DNA from: Anaerolineae bacterium
GTDB lineage: Bacteria > Chloroflexota > Anaerolineae > 4572-78 > J111
DNA: 17,836 bases
Assembly (NCBI GenBank): GCA_020433835.1
Contig: JAGRBY010000081.1
Span: 1-17,836 of the forward strand
Reading direction: 5' to 3'
The notes beneath the pieces were generated by a model that saw nothing but the letters and a program-made list of their open reading frames with translations, did no database searches and was not told where the DNA came from. The first letter of the stretch is position 1, and every line of letters starts with the position of its first letter. Shown one piece after another: positions 6,248 to 14,271 of this stretch. The position numbers and the translations under genes are program-made.

Positions 6248-9200
6248 TCAGCATTTTTATACGGTTGGTGGTGCAGTTTCGGTTGATAAAGGTCTGTATA
6301 TTGAGCGAAGGGCCGATAATGCTCTACTACAACTCTGTGAGCAGCAAAAATATGTAAATATATTTGCGCCCAGTCAAATGGGGAAAACAAGTCTCCGTTA
6401 TCGCACCACCCAAAAATTGAAGGTAAATAATTTTGTTCCAATCAACATCGACCTCGATCAAATTGGGACGGAAGCCGATAGCGAAAAATGGTTCAATAGT
6501 ATTTTGAACCAAATCTGTAGACAATCCGGTATTAGCCTGCATGATATTTCTGAGTGGTGGCGTATCCAAGAAACAACCACAACACAGCGTTTTGTCCTGT
6601 TCTTTCAGGATGTACTTCTTCCTAAATTTGATAAACCGGTTATCATATTTATTGATGAAATAGGCACTACGCTGAAATTGCCATTTTCCGATGATTTCTT
6701 TGCTGCGGCTCGAGCTATTCACGAAGCACGGGGGAGCGTGCCAGCATTTCGTCGTTTTTCTTTTGTATTTCTTGGGGTAGCCACCCCTAACGAACTTATT
6801 AAGAGTCCCCTACGTACGCCTTTTAATATTGGTCAAAGAGTGGAAGTCACCGATTTTACCCTTGCTGAAGCTCTTCCTTTTGTTCAAGGACTGGGCTTAC
6901 CTCGTCGACACGGTTTGCAAGTGTTAAGTTGGATTCATCAGTGGACTGGTGGTCATCCTTATCTAACCCAACGATTGTGCCAGGAAGTAGCCATCCACAA
7001 AAAAGATCGGTGGTACGAGTTTGATGTCGCCCAGTTGGTTAAAGAGATATTCTTAACTGAAACTACCGGCATGGAAGCGAACCTGCAATTTGTGGAAGAT
7101 ACCCTTACCAAACGTACTCCTGATCTGAAAAGCACTATGAAGCATTATCGGAAAATTTTATCGGATTTATACAAAGTGCCGGATGAGGAGCGCAACCCGG
7201 TTATCGCTAACTTAAAGTTATCTGGTATTGTGCATCGAGAAAATAATGTTTTACGAGTACGAAATCGCATTTATCGTATAGTTTTTGATGAGCGTTGGAT
7301 TGAGGATAAAGAGAAGGTTTATGATGTTGGTGATCTTGACACAGTCAGAAGGCTACGCGAGTTGGCCGAGGCTCGAAAGCGAGAAGTTGAAGAGGCCCAA
7401 CGTCGAGTTGAAGAACAAACCCGTTCTACCAAACGGTTGCGGCGGTTGGTTGCAATACTTGTTATACTATTTCTTACAGCTGCAGGAGTTGGTTATTTTG
7501 CTTGGCAACAAGCTAACCTTGCTAGAGAACGTGAACGACTTACAATTTCTCAACATCTGACCCAGCAAGCTAACAGCGAGTTGGACAATTCTAATTATGA
7601 GCTAGGGTTATTATTGAGTATCGAAGCCAATAAACGGGTTGAAACTACTGAGTCACAGAGAGCAATTCGCCGTGCATTTGAACATCCTGGACAAACGCGA
7701 ATGATTATCTATGATGATAGTCCAATTGATGACACTTGGTGGAATAGGGATGAAACATCGATTATGACAAAAAGCGGTAATGCTCTTGATAGTGGCAGTG
7801 TCAAACTTTGGAATGTTGCAACCGGTCGAGAACAATTTTCACTTAATCATAGTGGTGTGATAAACACTGCTGAGTGGAATGCTGATGAGTCCCTGATTCT
7901 AACGACCAGTTGGGATGGTACTGCCAGAGTTTGGGATGCTATTACCGGAAAGGAACGGTTCTCACTTTTACATGAATCTGTTGTAGATACCGCACAATGG
8001 AACGCCAATGAGTCTCTCATTCTAACGACCAGTTGGGATGGCACCGCCAGAATTTGGGACGCTGCCACCGGAGAGCCACTATTTTCTCTCTTTCATGAAG
8101 AAGAGGTTAACAGTGCTCAATGGAATGCTGACGAGTCACTCATCTTGACAGCAAGCGACGATGGTACCGCCAGGGTTTGGGATGCCGCCACCGGAGAAGA
8201 GCGTTTTTCACTTTTACACGAACACAGCGTTAAAAGTGCTCAGTGGAATGCTGATGAAACATTAATCATGACTCGAAGTGGCACCCTTATTAACGACGTA
8301 ATTAGAGTTTGGGATGCTCGCACGGGCCTGGAAAAGTTTAAAGTTCCTTCGGAAGGTCGTGTTTGGATTGCTCAGTGGTCCGGGGATGGAACCAGAATAG
8401 CCACCGGGGACACGGACGGTACAGTACACATCTGGGATGCCCAAAATGGTCGAAAGATTATAACCGTATCTCACTCAGACGAAATCAGGAGTATTCAATG
8501 GAATGCAAACGACTCTCTCATCATGTCCCGCAGTTTAGATAATACTGTTAGAATTTGGGACACACAGACTGGCAGCGAACTTTTATCTCTATCCCATTTT
8601 AACGTAAGAGACGCTCAGTGGAATGCGAATGAGACGTTGATTATGACCCGAAATGATGATCTCCTTTTTGGTGGTCCTGAAGGCACAATCAGAGTTTGGG
8701 ATGCAAAAACCGGGCAGTTAATACTTGAACTCCCTCACAAAAACGGTGTCTCTAATGCTATGTGGAATTCGGAAGAAACATTAATTTTGAGTGTCGATGG
8801 TGCCGCCCATGTATGGGATGCCAAAACCGGGCAGAAAATATTCTCGGTACATCATCAAAATGGAATAACAAACGCAAAATGGAATAAAGACGAGACAATG
8901 CTTCTCACATATAGCCAAGATGGGACGGTTCGTATTTGGGAGGAAAAAATCAACCCAATGGATATTTCTTTGGATGATGGAAGTGAAATATCAAATATAT
9001 GGTGGAGTCCCGATGAGAAGTACATTTTAGCCACTACTCAAGAAAAAAAGCTGTACTTATTAGATGCAGATACTGGTCAACAACGATCATCTTTCCATTA
9101 TGAAGGAAGTGTTAGTGACGTTTATTGGGCAGATACGGAGCCGCTTATCTTGAATATAATAAGTGAAGATATTATACCTAATTTTTATTTTGACCACACT

Positions 9201-10217
9201 ATTCGCGTCCTAGGAGTTGAAACGGGTCAAGAATATGGAACCCTTCGATATCTTGGTAATTCTCCATCCGTTGACTGGAGTCCTGATGGTAGATTTATTT
9301 TGATCCAGTCTATCCTTAATAGAGACAAGATTCTCATTTGGAACGGTAAGACTGAACACATACCCTTTACTATTCCACTTATAGAGAAAGCCGACGGTGT
9401 TCAGGGTAGTTTCGGCCAGGCTGAGTGGAATAAAAATGGTACTCGTGTAATAACTAGTGGAGTAGATGGTACGATTCGTGTTTGGGAAGTTCATGATGGG
9501 AAGACGGATATCGTATTCAAATTTGAAGAAGGTATCCTGGATGCAAAATGGAATGCGGACGAGACCCTCATTATGATTCGTAGTACAGAAACAGATGTTC
9601 ACATTATAAATGTTTCAACGGGTAAAGAGGATATCTTTCTAACGCAAGAAGGGGGTATCTCGAATGCAATGTGGAATAAAGACGAGACTCTCATTCTAAC
9701 TTACAATATCATTGCTGTTAATATTTGGGATGCAAAAACAGGACAATTAAAGTTTGTACTTCCCCATACAAGCCAAATATTAGATGCTGCTTGGAGTCTT
9801 GATGGAGAATTGATCGTTACAACCGACAACGAAAACACTGTTAGAATTTGGGATGGGAGAACGGGGCAACTAAAGGCGGCCCTTCCCCATGCTAGTCAAG
9901 TATCAAATATTCAATGGTCTGTTGATAGAAAATTTGTGGCTACTGAGAGTGATAATGTTGTGCGAGTTTGGAATACAGAAGATGGGAATTTACGGTTTTT
10001 TGTGAATGGCAGTCAAGCTAAATGGAGGCATAATGGCCGAATTATTACCGTTGTAAGTGAACAAAATATTATTTCTCATCAAATATATCTAAAAGATCTA
10101 CTGGAAGCAGCGTGCAAAAAAGCGCCTCGTAATTTTTCCCAAGCAGAATGGCAACGATATTTTCTTGATGAGCCATATCAGCCTACCTGTCCTAATGCTC
10201 CAATTCCACCCCGCTAA
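6240..10217 (+). CDS. membrane-anchored AAA-like ATPase with about 18 WD40 repeats
   Basis: The 1325-residue product starts at GTG 6240, overlapping the previous stop by 8 bp, so translation is coupled. Residues 1-350 form an AAA-like domain: LYIERRADNALL (19-30), Walker A APSQMGKTS (43-51), Walker B VIIFIDEI (134-141) and GGHPYLTQRL (237-246). A charged coiled coil (about 365-400) leads to one membrane span (402-422), then a helical neck containing LGLLLSIEANKR. From about 485 to 1265 there are roughly 18 WD40-like repeats of about 41 residues, with consensus QWNADESLILT...DGTARVWDA-TG---FSL-H. The tail ACKKAPRNFSQAEWQRYF...PYQPTCPNAP is the usual end of such proteins. No N-terminal TIR, caspase or nuclease domain is present. 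Known relatives are signal-transducing STAND-like proteins; the ligand here is unknown. Blades 2 to 4 are very alike in DNA, pointing to recent repeat expansion. Confidence 0.85.
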   Translation: MNNQHFYTVGGAVSVDKGLYIERRADNALLQLCEQQKYVNIFAPSQMGKTSLRYRTTQKLKVNNFVPINIDLDQIGTEADSEKWFNSILNQICRQSGISLHDISEWWRIQETTTTQRFVLFFQDVLLPKFDKPVIIFIDEIGTTLKLPFSDDFFAAARAIHEARGSVPAFRRFSFVFLGVATPNELIKSPLRTPFNIGQRVEVTDFTLAEALPFVQGLGLPRRHGLQVLSWIHQWTGGHPYLTQRLCQEVAIHKKDRWYEFDVAQLVKEIFLTETTGMEANLQFVEDTLTKRTPDLKSTMKHYRKILSDLYKVPDEERNPVIANLKLSGIVHRENNVLRVRNRIYRIVFDERWIEDKEKVYDVGDLDTVRRLRELAEARKREVEEAQRRVEEQTRSTKRLRRLVAILVILFLTAAGVGYFAWQQANLARERERLTISQHLTQQANSELDNSNYELGLLLSIEANKRVETTESQRAIRRAFEHPGQTRMIIYDDSPIDDTWWNRDETSIMTKSGNALDSGSVKLWNVATGREQFSLNHSGVINTAEWNADESLILTTSWDGTARVWDAITGKERFSLLHESVVDTAQWNANESLILTTSWDGTARIWDAATGEPLFSLFHEEEVNSAQWNADESLILTASDDGTARVWDAATGEERFSLLHEHSVKSAQWNADETLIMTRSGTLINDVIRVWDARTGLEKFKVPSEGRVWIAQWSGDGTRIATGDTDGTVHIWDAQNGRKIITVSHSDEIRSIQWNANDSLIMSRSLDNTVRIWDTQTGSELLSLSHFNVRDAQWNANETLIMTRNDDLLFGGPEGTIRVWDAKTGQLILELPHKNGVSNAMWNSEETLILSVDGAAHVWDAKTGQKIFSVHHQNGITNAKWNKDETMLLTYSQDGTVRIWEEKINPMDISLDDGSEISNIWWSPDEKYILATTQEKKLYLLDADTGQQRSSFHYEGSVSDVYWADTEPLILNIISEDIIPNFYFDHTIRVLGVETGQEYGTLRYLGNSPSVDWSPDGRFILIQSILNRDKILIWNGKTEHIPFTIPLIEKADGVQGSFGQAEWNKNGTRVITSGVDGTIRVWEVHDGKTDIVFKFEEGILDAKWNADETLIMIRSTETDVHIINVSTGKEDIFLTQEGGISNAMWNKDETLILTYNIIAVNIWDAKTGQLKFVLPHTSQILDAAWSLDGELIVTTDNENTVRIWDGRTGQLKAALPHASQVSNIQWSVDRKFVATESDNVVRVWNTEDGNLRFFVNGSQAKWRHNGRIITVVSEQNIISHQIYLKDLLEAACKKAPRNFSQAEWQRYFLDEPYQPTCPNAPIPPR

Positions 10218-10241
10218 GTTTTGAGCTAATGATAATATGAT

Positions 10242-10284
10242 ACCAGTCTGCCAAACGGACAAATAAAACAAACAGTTTGCTGGT
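10242..10284 (+). other. bulged hairpin downstream of the WD40 gene
   Basis: ACCAG (10242-10246) plus CAAAC (10252-10256) pair with GTTTG plus CTGGT (10275-10284), leaving a 5-base bulge. It lies 25 bases after the stop codon but has no T-run. It may terminate weakly or stabilise the mRNA end. Confidence 0.25.
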
Positions 10285-10597
10285 GCTACCGTATAGTTAC
10301 GTCCAACGGATAAAGTCATAAAGCATTGCAGATCAGGTAACAAGAATATAGTACTATCGGGACTTTTTACTCAATTGTAATTTCTTTAATATTTGTTAAA
10401 ATGCAAACACTTCAGCTCCAACAAATAGCACCTTAAAAAACTATAATTGACTACTTAATCTCTACACATTCTCTGACACCTTCTATATTCTCCGATCATA
10501 GACTATATGTATGGTGTGTTTTTGTTATAAAGCTATTGGAGATTATCAAAACTCATATAAAATTCTTAACTTGAAGTCAGAAATTTGTGGAGGAAAC
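10285..10597. other. intergenic leader before the GYF/zinc-ribbon gene
   Basis: AT-rich with no credible gene. A longer in-frame start at 10511 exists but lacks a ribosome site. A TTGTTAAAATGC tract near 10396 resembles TTTGTTAAAATAGAG near 4400. No clear promoter pair could be fixed. Confidence 0.3.
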
Positions 10598-11251
10598 ATG
10601 GAAACAAGCAACAAAACATTTTGGTACTATACATCCCATGGCGTTCAGAAGGGTCCTATAACTCCAGATCAGTTAGCTGAGGCGGTTAATATGGGTTTAG
10701 TTGACCGTGAAATAGATATGGTCTGGAAAGAAGGAATGCCACAATGGGTACCAGTAACTACAGTCAAAGGCCTTTTTACTACTCCTCCACCTCCACCTAC
10801 TTCGCCTCCAAAATTATCTGTTATGAAAAAGTGCCCCTATTGTGCTGAAACAATTAAAGTTGAAGCTAGAACTTGTCGTTTTTGTGGCAGAGACTTATCA
10901 AGTCCCAATTTTCCGTTAGTCAACTCCAATTCATATATTCAGAATACTTCTGGTCAAGGTAAGTCAGCAGTAATCCCCCAAGAAATACGCGGTTGGAATT
11001 GGGGTGCTTTTTGGCTAGGAGCTATTTGGGGATTAAGTAACAATACTTGGATTTCTTTGCTTGTTGCGGTTCCGTATTTAAATTTCTTAATGATATTCAT
11101 TATGGGATTTAAGGGTAATGAGTGGGCTTGGCAGAATAAGCGTTGGGATAGTATAGACCATTTCAAACGGGTTCAAAGAGCATGGGCCTATTGGGGTTTT
11201 GGGGTAGTTGGGGTATTCTTTATAATACTTCTGATAGCAGCCAATTCATAA
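10598..11251 (+). CDS. GYF-type domain, zinc ribbon and membrane protein
   Basis: ATG 10598 follows GGAGG by four bases, which decides the start over the longer frame. The 217-residue product begins with a GYF_2/DUF4339-like domain (FWYYTSHGVQKGPITPDQLAEAVNMGLV, 8-35), whose W-Y-Y and G-P signature is typical and which is thought to bind peptides. A proline run (PPPPPTSPP, 63-71) follows. Then comes a zinc ribbon, CPYCAETIKVEARTCRFCGRDL (79-100), with four ligating cysteines. The rest resembles small DUF2628-like membrane proteins: RGWNWGAFWLGAIWGLSNNTW (131-151) and two or three hydrophobic spans to the end. Family knowledge supports a membrane protein with a cytosolic metal-binding adaptor. 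The exact function is unknown. It is followed after 47 bases by another zinc-ribbon gene on the same strand, probably in one operon. Confidence 0.75.
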   Translation: METSNKTFWYYTSHGVQKGPITPDQLAEAVNMGLVDREIDMVWKEGMPQWVPVTTVKGLFTTPPPPPTSPPKLSVMKKCPYCAETIKVEARTCRFCGRDLSSPNFPLVNSNSYIQNTSGQGKSAVIPQEIRGWNWGAFWLGAIWGLSNNTWISLLVAVPYLNFLMIFIMGFKGNEWAWQNKRWDSIDHFKRVQRAWAYWGFGVVGVFFIILLIAANS

Positions 11252-11298
11252 AATATGTTCTTGTTTAACTCTTTTAGAAATCGTACGGAGGTGCTATC

Positions 11299-11805
11299 AT
11301 GGAAGCAGAAATCACTCTGCAAAAAGCTATCAACGTTGCACGTTCTGGAAGGAAGCTTGAAGCACAAAAATTATTAAAACAGATATTACAAAATGAGCCA
11401 CGTCAAGAGCAAGCATGGATCTGGCTAAGTAGTGTGGTCGAAACTAATGAGCAAAGAATTGAATGTTTGAAGCGAGCGTTAAATATTAATCCTAACAATA
11501 TCGCTGCTAAAAAAGGGTTAGTTCAATTGAGAAAGCAATGCAAGGCACCTGCATCCTTCTCACTTCAAACGTCTCTGCCTGAGAAATTAGTTCATTGCTT
11601 ACATTGTAACCTTCCCAATCAAATAGGAAACAAGTTTTGCATCCAATGTGGATATTTGCTACAAGGAGAAAAGCCACCTCCCCTAGTTACGACAAGTATG
11701 TCAAATCCAGAAGACTTGGTCTATTGTCTATATTGCGGTTCATCGAATCAATTTGACGCAAAATCTTGCCTCGGCTGTGGATATTCATTTACGACAAAAT
11801 TGTAA
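11299..11805 (+). CDS. TPR-like protein with two C-terminal zinc ribbons
   Basis: ATG 11299 has an excellent GGAGGT six bases upstream. The 168-residue product starts with a TPR-like pair (LQKAINVARSGRKLEAQKLL, then QAWIWLSSVVETNEQRIECLKRALNINPNN), a form frequent in Chloroflexota. Two zinc ribbons follow: Cys100, 103, 114 and 117 (CLHCNLPN...FCIQCGYLL) and Cys143, 146, 157 and 160 (CLYCGSSN...SCLGCGYSF). No signal peptide or membrane span is visible. Zinc ribbons of this kind serve as protein- or nucleic-acid-binding adaptors. It follows the GYF/zinc-ribbon gene closely, so the two may form one adaptor module. Its own strong ribosome site suggests independent, efficient translation. The function is not known. 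Confidence 0.75.
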   Translation: MEAEITLQKAINVARSGRKLEAQKLLKQILQNEPRQEQAWIWLSSVVETNEQRIECLKRALNINPNNIAAKKGLVQLRKQCKAPASFSLQTSLPEKLVHCLHCNLPNQIGNKFCIQCGYLLQGEKPPPLVTTSMSNPEDLVYCLYCGSSNQFDAKSCLGCGYSFTTKL

Positions 11806-11921
11806 ATACCTAAACTAACCTCTACTAAAACTGGACGAATCGACCTTCGACTATATATGTTGATGGTAGATAGCTGACCTGGGTAAAGTAAAAAACGACA
11901 TCATTCCTATACCTACATAAT

Positions 11922-11996
11922 AGTCCACAGATGGCTAAATATCGGCTTGAATATTTTAACTCTTTCTCCGAGCTTATCTATAAAAATCTGTGGACT
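11922..11996 (+). repeat. 11-bp inverted repeat downstream of the TPR/zinc-ribbon gene
   Basis: AGTCCACAGAT (11922-11932) and ATCTGTGGACT (11986-11996) are perfect inverted copies 53 bases apart, followed by TGATTTTTAG. It may end the transcript or be a short non-coding repeat element. No clear target duplication is seen. The rest of 11806-12119 holds nothing I recognise. Confidence 0.4.
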
Positions 11997-12119
11997 TGAT
12001 TTTTAGCTACAATTTTTAGATTATTCCAAAATACAAATGGAATGCGATACAATAACTCAGCAGTTTTATGAATACATCTGCGTCGAAGGGGTTCTGCAAT
12101 CTGATGATTATGAAATACG

Positions 12120-12362
12120 CTACCGCCTAATCAATCCCAAAATAAAGATCAAAATGATCGCCCCGATAAAAGCCACAATGATCGAACCGGCCAAACCGCC
12201 GATCCCCAGGCTAACCCCCAGCGCATCGAACAAATATCTGCCGATAATCGCCCCGACAACGCCGATAGCCAAATTACCGACCAAACCGTAGCTTCGCTTC
12301 ATAACAAAGCCAGCCAACCAGCCGGCGATCAACCCTACAATAAGAACTACAAAAATATCCAC
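12120..12362 (-). CDS. GlsB/YeaQ/YmgE-family small membrane protein
   Basis: The 80-residue product starts at GTG 12362, with GGAAGGA about seven bases upstream. It consists almost wholly of three hydrophobic spans with the family pattern: IAGWLAGFVMKRSYGLVGNLAIGVVGAIIGRYLF, then GLAGSIIVAFIGAIILIFILGLIRR. The glycine spacing and length match the transglycosylase-associated / GlsB-YeaQ-YmgE family (about 80-90 residues). Family knowledge: these are inner-membrane proteins tied to general stress response; the biochemical activity is unproven. The gene stands alone on the reverse strand, 158 bases downstream of the lipoprotein gene. Confidence 0.85.
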   Translation of the reverse strand: MDIFVVLIVGLIAGWLAGFVMKRSYGLVGNLAIGVVGAIIGRYLFDALGVSLGIGGLAGSIIVAFIGAIILIFILGLIRR

Positions 12363-12519
12363 GTCTTAATCCTTCCACTCCAATGGCATAAATGATTGAA
12401 AAAGTTGCCGTCTATAACATCGCCAATTGTTGTCCGAACACAACGTTATTCTTAACGTTCTTAACTCTAAGCTCAATACCTTAACTTCGCAAATTTGGGA
12501 AGAAGGGAGGAAGCGATTC

Positions 12520-14166
12520 CTACGGATTTAATCCTAACGAGAGACGATAAGCAGCTCGCTGCTCCTCGCGGCCAACTTCATCGGTAATAGCTTGCCATTG
12601 CTCAAGAAGGGCTGCCACGGCTTCATCGGTGGTTAAATCGTCAGACAAATATTGATTGAGAACGGCACTTAGGCTCTCCTGGTGATAACGCTGGTGCTGA
12701 GGAATACGCACATTGAGAATCATATTGGGATTAGCCAGCGTCTCTTCAATCGCGCTGAGATAATTGGCCGATGCATGGCTACTCATCCCGGCATCGACCA
12801 AAGTCTGGCGATTGAGGTATTGAGAGATGCGGTAAGGATTGAGGCTCGGCTTAACCGCAACATCAACACTCGATTGAGCCGGAGCGCTGACGTAAACAAA
12901 GAAATCATAGACAGCCTGCTGCACCTCTTCATCGGCGTCTGGGTTGAGGCTGCCAATCCATCCCCCATCAGCTGCAAAAGGCGCGTAGTTAATCTCTTCC
13001 ACGGCGAAGGGACAGTTTTCCAAATCTTCGTCACAGGCAGTAAGCTGCCCCGTAGCGGGATCGACAAATTCGCTGGCTCCGGGCAAAACGATGGCTTCAA
13101 GCGTATCTTGCACGGTTGACTGTTCGGGATCACTGGCCAATTTAGCCAGAACACCGGTATCAATGGTCAATGTGCATCGCCCGTCGAGCACCAGCCGACG
13201 GGTTTCGGCCAGGCCATTGCTCAGCTCTTCCGGCGGGCTGTAAAGCAACGTTTCTTTATAAAGCTCCAACGCCCGTCGAAAGCCTGGATTATCGACTCGC
13301 GGCTCAAGGTCATCGAGCGTCAAAAAAGCACCTTGCTCGGTTCCCTCAAATTGCAGATACGGCCCGGCCATCGCGTAAAAAAAGGTAGACATTTGCTCAC
13401 CCTTAGCCATGCATGAGCCAAAATCAGGCGTGCCGTCCTGGTTGATGTCCAGTTCGTTGGCCGCCCCGGCAACCTCCAGATAACTGTCCCACGTTTTAGG
13501 CGGCCCCATTCCGATTTCCTCCAACACATCGGGCCGGTAGTACACCAGATAAACATCGGCATCGAGCGGGATACCGTAGACCTGCCCGCCATACCGGCTG
13601 CTAATATCGCCATAAAACGGCGCGATGTCATTCCACGCCAGCGTTTCGTCAGTTTGCACCCGTTCCGTTAGATCGACCAGGTAGCCGGGCGCAGCAAAAT
13701 CGGCCAGCCACTGAGCCGGGTAGACCAAACCATCGACATGACTTTGTTCAGCCTCTAACTCGGTCAACAGCGTTTGATGCAGATCGGTGGCGGTGTCAAT
13801 GGTGATGTTGGCTCCGGTTTGCGCCTGAAACTCAGCCGCGCGACGCTCAAGCAGTTCGACCAGTGGTGAGTCCACGGCAGTCATCACCGTCGCCTCAATA
13901 CCCTGATAAAGCCGGCCTAACGGCGTGGGCGTCACTTCGACAATCCTTTCCACTTCCTTTTCAACTTCAACCGTGACCATCACTTCGACCGTCTCGACCT
14001 GAATGATCGGTTCAGCCTCACGCTCGACAATAACCGTTTCGACTTTGGTCACAACTTCCGGTGTCGGGCTTTGAGCGCAAGCGGCAGCCAGCAGTAAACC
14101 ACTAAAAGCCATAGTAAGCATCAGCACACGTTTCAATATCGTCGATTTTCGGGATAGTTCTCTCAC
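12520..14166 (-). CDS. extracellular solute-binding lipoprotein (ABC sugar-type)
   Basis: The 548-residue product starts at GTG 14166 with AGGAG eight bases upstream. A basic start and hydrophobic segment end in the lipobox LAAAC, with Cys30 as the lipidation site. Then follows a Val/Glu-rich spacer (VETVIVEREAEPIIQVETVE...) ending in TPTP, a linker style common in Chloroflexota. The body has solute-binding family 1 hallmarks: ITIDTATDLHQTLLTELEAEQSHVDGLVYPAQWLADFA, then YGGQVYGIPLDADVYLVYYRPDVLEEIGMGPPKTWDSYLEVA, which is the conserved hinge segment. An EF-hand-like DINQDGTPDFG loop near 245-255 may bind calcium. It would deliver an oligosaccharide-type ligand to an ABC importer on the outside of the membrane. 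No permease or ATPase gene lies in the window, so it appears to be an orphan or scattered component. The ligand is unknown. Confidence 0.85.
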   Translation of the reverse strand: MRELSRKSTILKRVLMLTMAFSGLLLAAACAQSPTPEVVTKVETVIVEREAEPIIQVETVEVMVTVEVEKEVERIVEVTPTPLGRLYQGIEATVMTAVDSPLVELLERRAAEFQAQTGANITIDTATDLHQTLLTELEAEQSHVDGLVYPAQWLADFAAPGYLVDLTERVQTDETLAWNDIAPFYGDISSRYGGQVYGIPLDADVYLVYYRPDVLEEIGMGPPKTWDSYLEVAGAANELDINQDGTPDFGSCMAKGEQMSTFFYAMAGPYLQFEGTEQGAFLTLDDLEPRVDNPGFRRALELYKETLLYSPPEELSNGLAETRRLVLDGRCTLTIDTGVLAKLASDPEQSTVQDTLEAIVLPGASEFVDPATGQLTACDEDLENCPFAVEEINYAPFAADGGWIGSLNPDADEEVQQAVYDFFVYVSAPAQSSVDVAVKPSLNPYRISQYLNRQTLVDAGMSSHASANYLSAIEETLANPNMILNVRIPQHQRYHQESLSAVLNQYLSDDLTTDEAVAALLEQWQAITDEVGREEQRAAYRLSLGLNP

Positions 14167-14271
14167 GCTTTATCTCCTGATATCTCCTCGTAAAGTGATA
14201 TTCGAATTTTTACTGGGGGTGAATAAGAAGTTTCACGAATAAAGTCGGAAACACTCTAAAAACAAAACTCT

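Noticed and set aside
6240..7500. N-terminal effector (TIR, caspase, nuclease) on the WD40 ATPase, as in defence STANDs
   Set aside because: The protein begins directly with the AAA-like domain; no such motif is present.
7853..10060. Tandem DNA repeats as a CRISPR-like or satellite array
   Set aside because: The period is 41 codons in one open frame and encodes WD40 blades.
11922..11996. Another MITE copy
   Set aside because: The 11-bp ends differ from the GGTAGC family and no target duplication is visible; kept only as an inverted repeat.
12037..12291. Forward 84-residue open frame opposite the GlsB-type gene
   Set aside because: It is the shadow of the reverse-strand GlsB/YeaQ gene, which has family signatures and a ribosome site.
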